From Nitrososphaerota archaeon (lineage in GTDB: Archaea; Thermoproteota; EX4484-205; JAAOZP01): a DNA stretch of 42,139 nucleotides. This document shows positions 23,958-32,300 of the stretch, one piece after another. Numbering within the stretch: the stretch's first letter is position 1; every line of letters begins with the position of its first letter. The notes beneath the pieces were generated by a model. The model saw only the letters and a program-made list of their open reading frames with translations. It did not search any database and had not been told where the DNA came from. The stretch covers positions 1-42,139 of the forward strand of contig JAAOZP010000002.1 of assembly GCA_011605725.1 (NCBI GenBank). The letters run 5' to 3'. A program made the position numbers and the translations under genes.

Positions 23958-24935
23958 CTAGAGAAGGTCGATTTCACTTGTGATGCCGAGTTTTCTGGCT
24001 TTCCTATAGACTAGGGCTGCCGCAGCCAGATCCTGTATCGCCAAACCAGTAGAATCAAACACAGTTATTTCATCGTCACTAGTTCGCCCAGCTTTTCTTC
24101 CAACTATGATTTCCCCTAACTCCGCATGTATTTGCTCACGCTCGAAAATGCCTTTGGAAACCGGAACGTTCAGCTCCCCGTAGTGGCAAGCCTGCTCATA
24201 GTCATCCACGACGACTTTCGCCCTTTTAAGAATCATGGGGTCCAACTCCTCCTTTCCGGGAGCATCTGCACCTATAGCATTAATATGCATGCCCTTTTCC
24301 ACCCACTCGTTTTTAACCAAGGGCTGGGTTACTGGTGTAGTAGTTACGAGGATATCGCAACCCCTCACTGTTTTTTCAATGTTCTCATCGATCAGAATGT
24401 TTAGGCCAAGAGGCTCCATATCCTTCGAGAATTTCTCGCATTCCGCCTTTGTTCTAGCATAGACTCTGACTTCCTCTATCCTAAAAACCTCGTTTAAAGC
24501 TAGAAGCTGCGTTCGGGCCTGAGCTCCTGCACCAACCATCCCAACGATCTTCGAATTCTTCCTTGCAAGATACTTCGCAGCTATTCCACCAGTCGCCCCA
24601 GTCCTCATATTGGTTAAGTAGGTACCATCCATTATGGCCAGCGGCCTCCCCGTGTTCGGCTCTATAAGAATTATCGTTGCCATAACAGTCGGTAAACCAT
24701 GCTTCTCAGGGTTCTTCGGATGCACGTTCACCACTTTGACGCAAGCCATCTCAAGGTCAGGAATGTAGGCCATCATCGTCCTGAAATCGCCATCTGGAAG
24801 GGAAACGTAAACCTTAGTCGGCATCTGCACTCTACCCGTGGTCTTAGCCCGGAAAGCATCCTCCATGGCGTCCATTAATTCTCTGATTGAAACAATTCTT
24901 TCAATGTCTTTTCTCAATACTAGCGAGACTTTCAT
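23958..24935 (-). CDS. Ornithine cyclodeaminase/mu-crystallin family; probable alanine dehydrogenase
   Basis: This 325-residue NAD(P)-dependent enzyme has the Rossmann loop MVGAGAQARTQLLAL (about 133-147) and the upstream substrate region VKVVNVHPKNPEKHGLPTV, with the conserved K-V-V-N. ILIEPNTGRPLAIMDGTYLTNMRTGATGGIAAKYLA and INAIGADAPGKEELD are also diagnostic. Archaeal members such as the Archaeoglobus protein are alanine dehydrogenases, while bacterial ones include ornithine cyclodeaminases and imine reductases, so alanine dehydrogenase is the leading but not certain call. A TATA-like CCTTAAATACTG lies about 23-34 bases before the ATG. Confidence 0.88.
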   Translation of the reverse strand: MKVSLVLRKDIERIVSIRELMDAMEDAFRAKTTGRVQMPTKVYVSLPDGDFRTMMAYIPDLEMACVKVVNVHPKNPEKHGLPTVMATIILIEPNTGRPLAIMDGTYLTNMRTGATGGIAAKYLARKNSKIVGMVGAGAQARTQLLALNEVFRIEEVRVYARTKAECEKFSKDMEPLGLNILIDENIEKTVRGCDILVTTTPVTQPLVKNEWVEKGMHINAIGADAPGKEELDPMILKRAKVVVDDYEQACHYGELNVPVSKGIFEREQIHAELGEIIVGRKAGRTSDDEITVFDSTGLAIQDLAAAALVYRKARKLGITSEIDLL

Positions 24936-25122
24936 TCAATGTTTTTACTCTAATTTTCAGTATTTAAGGGTTTTAGCACGCGCATAACAAGTTTACCGGC
25001 GAAACAGTTTAACGTATCGTTAAAAACCCGATGAATCCTCCTTTTTCAGCATTATTGAAAGACCTATTGTAGCTAAGTGCGCACTGACACTTGGAAGCAT
25101 GGCAATAGGATGCTGGCTCCTG

Positions 25123-25308
25123 TTAATCGACTTTTATCTCGTACTTGTTAGCCAGTATCTCCATCTGCTCGTCGAAGTTTCGAACACCTTGAAAGTAGAG
25201 CTTAGTAGCCTCATCGTCAAGCTTATCCTTCCCAATTTTATTCAGCAATGCTTCCGCTATTTTCTCAGCCCTAGTCTTCTCATTCTTCTTTTTTCCGAAC
25301 AGCACCAT
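25123..25308 (-). CDS. Small conserved-looking hypothetical protein (61 aa)
   Basis: This is a small basic-then-acidic helical protein, starting MVLFGKKKNEKTRAEKIAEA and continuing with LLNKIGKDKLDDEATKLYFQ and NFDEQMEILANKYEIKVD. I do not recognise a family. It looks real because a TATA-like CTTATAAG lies 24-31 bases upstream of the ATG at 25308 and composition is normal. A TTG three codons upstream is possible but less likely. It has no cysteines and no membrane segment, and converges on nothing obvious. Confidence 0.6.
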   Translation of the reverse strand: MVLFGKKKNEKTRAEKIAEALLNKIGKDKLDDEATKLYFQGVRNFDEQMEILANKYEIKVD

Positions 25309-25371
25309 TTTTCCCAAGTGTTTCTCAGGGAAACTTATAAGTCTTTCCTTCTTCCTCCGGGAGCAAGAGAG

Positions 25372-26202
25372 TCAACAGGTTTTCAGAACATCCTCAATGA
25401 TTCTCTTCGCCTTCAAAATGTCTTCAACCTGCTTAGGCCCAGATATCTCTCTCTCAATCGTTATTGCACCCCTGTAACCCATGGAAACAAGCTTCGGAAT
25501 GAGGATCTTATAGTTCACCTTTCCCTCTCCTAATGGCTTCTCCTCTCCGAGAGAATATCCGTCTCTCGGGTACTCCCCGTCCTTAGCGTGAACACCCTTA
25601 ACATACCTCCCGATAACGTCTAAAGCGTCCACAGGGTTAGCCTTACCGTAAAGAATCAGGTTTCCAGCGTCGAAGTTCACTCCAACGTTGTCAAGCCCAA
25701 CATCCTGAATTGTTCTGAGCAGTGTAACAGGGGTTTCCTGGCCTGTTTCAAACCAGAATTCCTGGCCGTTTCCGCCAATATAGCTTACGAGTTCTCTGAG
25801 AACAGGGATCAGAGTAATGTAATGCGGATCGTTCGGGTTCTCCGGTATGAAGCCAACATGCGTAGTAACGCTTCCAACGCCAACCCTCCTAGTGAAGTCT
25901 GAGGCTTTCTTCAAAGCCTTAACCCTGGCCTCTCTTGTTTCAAGTGGAACCAGCCCGATGGTTAAAGGTCCTTGAACGAAGTTCCACACAGGGGTGCCTG
26001 GCAACCCGCTCCATATGGTTGTTATCTCAACATTGTATTTTTCAGCGGTCTTCTTCAGCATAATCGCCATCTCGTCATTGAAATACTCCATTGTCCAGCA
26101 GGAGACCTGCGCCGTTGGAAACCCGTACTCATTCAGTTTTTTAAACTCTTCCTCCATCTTTGGTTTTAAGCCGACAATCACTCCCAATTTTAAATGCGCC
26201 AA
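25372..26202 (-). CDS. Sugar phosphate isomerase/epimerase family protein (TIM barrel)
   Basis: This 276-residue member of the xylose-isomerase-like TIM barrels keeps the metal ligands by motif: E in EFWFETGQETP, D in NVGVNFDAGNLILYG, H in YVKGVHAKDGE, and E in GAITIEREISG. It also shows the PLGEGKVNYKILIPKL segment common to inosose, xylose or tagatose epimerase relatives. The start is TTG at 26202, directly preceded by AGAGGA, with TATA-like AACTTATCAA about 35 bases upstream. It is distinct in sequence from the isomerase at 9009. The exact substrate is unknown. Confidence 0.88.
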   Translation of the reverse strand: MAHLKLGVIVGLKPKMEEEFKKLNEYGFPTAQVSCWTMEYFNDEMAIMLKKTAEKYNVEITTIWSGLPGTPVWNFVQGPLTIGLVPLETREARVKALKKASDFTRRVGVGSVTTHVGFIPENPNDPHYITLIPVLRELVSYIGGNGQEFWFETGQETPVTLLRTIQDVGLDNVGVNFDAGNLILYGKANPVDALDVIGRYVKGVHAKDGEYPRDGYSLGEEKPLGEGKVNYKILIPKLVSMGYRGAITIEREISGPKQVEDILKAKRIIEDVLKTC

Positions 26203-26317
26203 TCCTCTTCAAGAAGCCTGACCAGTAGTTGATAAGTTTTTCAAAGCATCGGCCAGCTGAGTCTAGCGAAACAGTTATTGGTTAAAGCTTAAAACCCATC
26301 TTATTTTCTAGAAGACT

Positions 26318-27235
26318 ATGAAAGCGATAATAGCAACATGGTCCTTTGGATTGAAGGCGGTTGAAGCCGGATGGAGAATCCTCAGAAACGGTGGATCCGC
26401 GTTAGATGCTGTTGAAGCATCCATAAGGGAAATAGAGAATGATTTCTCAAACAGGTCGGTGGGGCTAGGCGGGTATCCTAATATTGCTGGATTCGTTGAG
26501 CTGGATGCTGCAATAATGGAGGGCTCAACCCTTAGAGCAGGCTCAGTCGCAGCGGTGAGAAATGTTCAGAACCCGATATCCCTTGCTAGAAAAGTCATGG
26601 AGAAAACTCCACACGTCATGATTGTGGGAGAGGGTGCAACCAAGCTGGCTAAGATCTTCGGCTTATACGTGGAGAAGGTTGATCTTCAGCCTGAAGCAAG
26701 GATGGAATGGGAGAGACGGTTGAAAACCGCCGTCTCCACCCCCCAAAAGGAAGGGACGATCGAATTCTGGTTGAAAATGGCTGCTGAAGGACATTACAAT
26801 CATGACACAATCGGTTGTGTAGCCATGGATGATAATAAGAATATTGTTGCCGGATGCTCAACCAGCGGTTATGCTTTTAAACTCGTAGGAAGAGTTGGCG
26901 ATTCTCCAATAATAGGATCTGGGCTTTATGCGAATAGCTTTGGGGGTGCAGCTGCAACTGGCTTGGGGGAAAACATAATGATTCACAATGTTTCAAGGAT
27001 GGTGGTGGGTTTCATGGAGCAGGGGATTCCCGCAGACGAAGCTGCAGAAAAAACAGTGCAGCATCTTCTCAAAATTGGTAGAAGAATAGACCGTATATCG
27101 TTTGTTTCGCTTGACAAGGATGGTTGTTTCGGAGCAGGCACTACAGAGAAATCCTTTCAGTTTGCAGCAATGTCAGATGCTTTCTCAGAGCCACGTTTAC
27201 TCATGGTTGAGAAGGGGGTGCGCCTCAGTTTATGA
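26318..27235 (+). CDS. Ntn-hydrolase: isoaspartyl peptidase / N4-(beta-GlcNAc)-asparaginase family
   Basis: This 305-residue proenzyme should cleave itself before T164 in GHYNHDTIGCVAMD, giving the threonine-nucleophile enzyme. GLGGYPNIAGFVELDAAIMEG near the N-terminus is the family's conserved segment (compare VGGLPNAEGVVELDA), and VGDSPIIGSGLYANSFGGAAATGLGE is the substrate-binding loop. HDTIG and this loop are closer to aspartylglucosaminidase than to plant-type asparaginase, but both reactions occur in the family. It lies 77 bases before an OPT-like transporter gene on the same strand, suggesting use of imported glyco-asparagine, asparagine or isoaspartyl peptides. A TATA-like GCTTAAAACC lies about 25-33 bases upstream. 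Confidence 0.88.
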   Translation: MKAIIATWSFGLKAVEAGWRILRNGGSALDAVEASIREIENDFSNRSVGLGGYPNIAGFVELDAAIMEGSTLRAGSVAAVRNVQNPISLARKVMEKTPHVMIVGEGATKLAKIFGLYVEKVDLQPEARMEWERRLKTAVSTPQKEGTIEFWLKMAAEGHYNHDTIGCVAMDDNKNIVAGCSTSGYAFKLVGRVGDSPIIGSGLYANSFGGAAATGLGENIMIHNVSRMVVGFMEQGIPADEAAEKTVQHLLKIGRRIDRISFVSLDKDGCFGAGTTEKSFQFAAMSDAFSEPRLLMVEKGVRLSL

Positions 27236-27312
27236 TGTTTTTCAGAGATAAGTTTCAGTTTTTTAGTCATAAAGCTTAAATATTTCTTGTGAGAAAATAA
27301 TACCGATGTAAA

Positions 27313-29331
27313 ATGTCAAAAGAAACGCTTAAAAGTGGGTTAACCGTAAGAGCAATCGCTGTTGCAACAATCATAGCCCTTCTATACACAGTCCCGTTAA
27401 TCTGGTGGATGCGATATCAGTCAGCAAGATTCGCGGTTAGAAGGCTTTCTCCTATGGCTATGCACATGATGTTTCTAACTTTCATAGTTGGTATAACGGC
27501 GGTTATTACTAGAAAGTCACTCAATAAAGCATTCTCTAGTCAAGAGTTAACTGTGATATACTCTATCCTGGCTGCTACCCTTCCAATTCCTTGGGCGCTT
27601 GGAATAGTTGAGTACTCTTGGCTCCTAACACCGTTGAGAGTAGGGGATTATCCAGGTGTTTGGCAGGCTGTGCCGGACTTCTGGTTACCTAAGTCGCTCG
27701 GGATAGACGTCATCTGGACAGGAGGAATCGGGCTTTCAGAATTCATCCCAATAGCAATCCTCTGGTCTACCGTGACCATTGTTCTCTATGTTTTCAGCTA
27801 CTCGATAGGTCTTCTTCTGAGGAAACCTTTTCTAGAGGTTGAAAAATTGCCCTATCCAATGTTGACGCCAGCCTCCTTTGTTATTGAGAAAGCAACTACT
27901 GCTGAAGAGGGAGGGTTACCTGCAATACTTAAGGCTAAAATGTTCTGGATCGCTTTCCTAATCGGTTGGCTGGTTAACTTCTATTACAGTCCGACTGGAG
28001 GTGGTGGACAGGGCTCCGGCTTGGAGCTTCTCCTAGGCTACCCCTCTCCAGAACCTTACATGGCCTACACTTACCTAAGTGGCAAGCTTCCATCCCCATT
28101 CACGAACATCGTAATGGCATGGGATTTCGACGCCCTTGGAATAGGACTGTACTTACTGTTCCCCCTGGATGTCCTGTTAACAGGAATAATATTCCACGTG
28201 ATTTGCTATATAATATGGCCGATAATCCAGGTATCAACAGGGCTGGTTAAACCTCAGCCCGGTGGTGGAGAATGGGGCGCATACGGCATCGTTAACTCAA
28301 GCGACGTCTTCGTGCCTGAGTCGTTCCTTGACGTGGGTGCATACATCGGTATAGGTCTCTTGGCTCTATGGGTTATTAGGAAACCTTTGATAGAGTCAGT
28401 TAGACACGCTATCAAAGGGACGGGAGATGAGAGGCCATTCTCATATAGAACCATATGGATGCTAATCGTAGTTACGGCAATAATCCTAACCGGCTTCTTA
28501 ACAGCGAGTGGGGCCGACATATTGTCATCTATAGTTACTGTGGCTCTTCTCGCCTTCGCCATACTCATTCTCGCAAGAGTAAGAGGGGAGGTGTGGCCAG
28601 GATATTCTAATGCTTGGTGCTGTATTCAAGTGCAGAACTCCAGCACAAATCCTCTGAATCCTGTTGCAGTTGTCCAGGTGGTTTCTGGTGCTAAAAGTGG
28701 CGTGCCCGTGAGTACAGATGTGGCGAGGTCGATCTACGTTACCAGTGGTTTCCTGAATGTCACCAGTTACTACGGACTGTGGACACCGGCAATCGCCTCC
28801 TTGGAGTCATTGAAGCTTGCTGAAGAAACAGGAACCAACCCTAGGGATGTCGTGATTGTTGCAGTACCTGTAGCTATCGTAGTGACCTTCCTAACATTCC
28901 TATTCCTATCGATGAACGTTACGCAGTTTGGGGCAAGGAGATTCCTCTCTGACTGGTGGACATCCGGCCAGTTTGACCGCATAGGCAATCAGGATGCAGC
29001 TAATGCTCTTAGAAGCGGGATAACCCTGCCGACGATTGGGAGAACAGTCTGGACTATTCTCGGTGCAGTAGTTGCAATCGGATTAGGCTTGGCTAGAATC
29101 ACGATATCAGGTTTCCCACTGAACCCGTTAGGAATGATAATGTTCTCAAACAGCTTCTATGGATTCGGCTACGGTCTTGTTGCATACATAATCAAGTTCC
29201 TAGTGTTGAAGATAGCCGGTGCTAAAGCGTGGGAGGAGAAGGGTCTGCCTTTAGCGCTGGGTTTATTCCTCGGCGGGTACATAGGCTTCTACCCGACCAG
29301 GGCGCTAGTATGCTTCCTACTGGGGAGGTGA
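27313..29331 (+). CDS. OPT-like multi-spanning transporter (DUF6785/DUF6784 type), copy A
   Basis: This 672-residue membrane protein has roughly 14 hydrophobic segments, starting TVRAIAVATIIALLYTVPLI. Marker segments are AFSSQELTVIYSILAATLPI, KLPYPMLTPASFV and ARFAV-type loops, and a large C-terminal set ends in LGLFLGGYIGFYPTRALVCF. This layout is that of the oligopeptide-transporter-like family annotated as DUF6785/DUF6784. Its N-terminus (KSGLTVRA) matches that of the paralogue at 33976 (KSGLTFRS). A promoter-like GCTTAAATATT lies about 35 bases upstream. Its stop overlaps GGAGGTGA, which probably serves as the ribosome-binding site of the next gene. The substrate is unknown; oligopeptides are an inference from the superfamily. 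Confidence 0.8.
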   Translation: MSKETLKSGLTVRAIAVATIIALLYTVPLIWWMRYQSARFAVRRLSPMAMHMMFLTFIVGITAVITRKSLNKAFSSQELTVIYSILAATLPIPWALGIVEYSWLLTPLRVGDYPGVWQAVPDFWLPKSLGIDVIWTGGIGLSEFIPIAILWSTVTIVLYVFSYSIGLLLRKPFLEVEKLPYPMLTPASFVIEKATTAEEGGLPAILKAKMFWIAFLIGWLVNFYYSPTGGGGQGSGLELLLGYPSPEPYMAYTYLSGKLPSPFTNIVMAWDFDALGIGLYLLFPLDVLLTGIIFHVICYIIWPIIQVSTGLVKPQPGGGEWGAYGIVNSSDVFVPESFLDVGAYIGIGLLALWVIRKPLIESVRHAIKGTGDERPFSYRTIWMLIVVTAIILTGFLTASGADILSSIVTVALLAFAILILARVRGEVWPGYSNAWCCIQVQNSSTNPLNPVAVVQVVSGAKSGVPVSTDVARSIYVTSGFLNVTSYYGLWTPAIASLESLKLAEETGTNPRDVVIVAVPVAIVVTFLTFLFLSMNVTQFGARRFLSDWWTSGQFDRIGNQDAANALRSGITLPTIGRTVWTILGAVVAIGLGLARITISGFPLNPLGMIMFSNSFYGFGYGLVAYIIKFLVLKIAGAKAWEEKGLPLALGLFLGGYIGFYPTRALVCFLLGR

Positions 29332-29377
29332 CTTCCCCTCGCTCAAAAGGTTTTTTCCCCTATTTATTTTTAGTTTA

Positions 29378-32300
29378 ATGGCATTATCTTTAACTATTGG
29401 TAACACGGTTTTTAGCTTAACGTCATCCAATCAGGCTGAAAGTATTGTTGAGGGAGCAGTTTCCACTGGTGCGGGGTTGTCCAGTATAAATTTTAGGAAT
29501 ATAATTAACCATTTAGAATATTTGTCCTCGCTAAACAGATACACGGGTTATCCTGGATGTGAAGAAGCATCGAAATACATTTTTAATTACTTAAGTAAAA
29601 CATTAGGGCTGAAAACCTGGATTGAAGAGTACGAGCTCCCAATACCTTTCGACTACGGTTCGAGTATAACCGTTTACCTTGACGGGGTAATGAAGATCGT
29701 TGAAGCATATGCTTTGCTTCCAAACAACGTGCAGACTTCCTACGGCAACTATACTGGTTATTTAGTATACTGCGGGTTTGGAACAATAGATGATCTTAAC
29801 AATGTTAAGGGAGAGATAAACGGTAGTATCGCTCTTATGGAGTTCAACTCGGGATACAACTGGTTAAACGTTATGCGACTAGGGGCTAAAGCTGTTGTCT
29901 TCATCGCTCCGAACGATACTATGCGCAGCGAAAGCGATCGAAAGAATCTGGATATTCCTCTGAAATTCCCAAGGGTTTATGTTTCGAGGGATGACGGAGC
30001 TTACCTTAGAAATCTAGCTGTTTCTGGGAAAAGTGTAACTACAACCGTTAGAGTGGGCATGAAATGGATCCATGCGAAGGCGAAGAACATTATTGCGGTG
30101 CTAAACGGGACGGATCCGAAGGAGATGGAGAACACTATCGCCTTAATGGCTTACTATGACTCAGCATCCATAGTTCCCGCTCTCTCACCAGGAGCAGAGG
30201 AAGCTGTTGGAATCGCTTCTCTCTTGGAACTGGCTCGCCTGCTGAAGGAGAATCCTCCGAGGAGGCCAGTCTGGTTCATAGCTTTCTCAGGGCATACTCA
30301 GGCAATGGCTGGGGGAAGAGACTTCATATGGCATAGTGAAGAGTTGGTTGAAAGTGGAGACGGGGCTTCTAAACCGTTCGTATGGCACTATGACCACATA
30401 GGGACTACTGAAAACAAGAATCTAGCTCCCTATGCGATAAAAATGGCTATAAGCTTAGATTTCTCGTCTGATTCCGACGCGATAGCGGTGGCTGGTTACG
30501 GGCGTTTCTACGGTTTGGGCGGTCCCTGGTATGATTGGTATAGTTATGATAAGGATCTTACAAGATTCCTGTTCACAGGGGGACGATATGGGGAGTATAG
30601 TCCTTCAGAGAACATCTATCGCTTGAGAAAAGACGTTTTGCCGGCGAATGCGTCGCGCACGGCTTACAGGGCATTCGGACTGTGGGCGAGTCAACTAGAT
30701 ATGAACCAGTATCTCCCAGGGGCATTAACCTACGAGGCGGAAATATTCGCTAGAACAGGAATATGGGGAATCTGCTTCACCACTGCTCTCTCCATTAAGC
30801 TGACTTACAACACTCCGTTTAACTTGTTCGAGAGAATAAAGTTTGAAAATGTTGTTCCACAGGTCGAGTTCTCGTTTGCACTGATAAATGCAATATTGAA
30901 TGACACGGAGTGGTTTGATTTTAGCAAAGTAACAATCAGCGGGGGTCAAAAAGCAGGTGCTTTCTTCACTCATAAGCATAAGGATGATGCTGGAGTTGGC
31001 TACGTTGTTGTCCACGGTCGCGTTGGCTTATGGAATATAACAAGGAACTGGTACGAGTACAACTGGACGAGTATAGCTGGAGAGGAATGTGATATTCTGC
31101 TCTCTATACGTATAACCAACAGGGCTGACGTGTATGGTCATGAATGGATTCAATTCGCGAATATGGATGACGGTACGTTTGTTTCAAAGGGCATGTTGCC
31201 GAGCCTAGGCTGGGCAGCTCCTCTTGCTGAGTATGAGATTCTACCGTATCTCATAAACAGGACCACAGGAGATATTGAGTATGCTCCCGACATGGGTGTG
31301 TATGGCGGGTATCTTTGGCCACATGGCTACCGGTTCCTCACTTTCGACGATCCCCTTATTGATGGAAGTGGAGATAAAATTGTAAACCTCAGTATGTTCA
31401 AGGCAAGTACAATAGCGCTTCACGACCTGTTTGACCCAAGAACTCTCCTAACTCCAAGCATGGGGTCTTATATTAGGATCCTTGATACGAGTGATGTGGA
31501 ATTAACCCAGTTTAGCTACATAATGTCCGCTTCACCGTCGTTTGAAAGCGCAGAGAACATTGTGCTGGGAGACCCCACTTCAGGTTATGAAGCTGTAATT
31601 TTTGTTCCTCCTGATAGCAGAATAAAAATACTTTTCATGACTGAGCAGACCGCTTTAGGTATATTAACCAATAACGGGGATGGGATTAAGGTTTCAGAGA
31701 AATATTTGAATATTATTCCAACCCCGTTGCACTTTACACGTGATCTTATGAGTTTGGTTGAAGCAAGAGTAAGCGGTTTGACTGCAGTACAGCTTGCCGG
31801 AGGGGGGAAAGGTGCTTACATTAATGAACTTTATAGCCAGAGCATTAAGGAGTTAGAGTCGGCCCGCGAGTTAAAAGGGGAGAACAAGCATGGCGACTAT
31901 TATCTCGCCCTTTTAAAGTCTTGGTACTATATTCAGCTCGCCTATTCTGAAACTAAAAGCATTCTAATGGATTCATCAGTCACCGCAGTCTTCTTTTTTA
32001 TTCTAATCGTGCCGTTTTCTTTTCTCATCGAAAGGCTGGTTTTCTCTGCTAAAGGGAATAGAAGGGTCTTAACCATAATCGTGGTTTTCGTAATCCTAAT
32101 GATAATGCTGTTTCTAATCCATCCCGGTTTCAGAGTAACTCCTTTCTCGATGGTTTCCGCTCTCGGCTTCATATGTTTATCCTTAGTGGCTCTAATTCTC
32201 GTTTTCATGTCGAACGAGATTGCTGGAGTACTTAGGGAATTGAGAAGGAGACTCATAGGCGTCTCTTTCGTCCAGGCTGACACTCTCGGATCCATAATGG

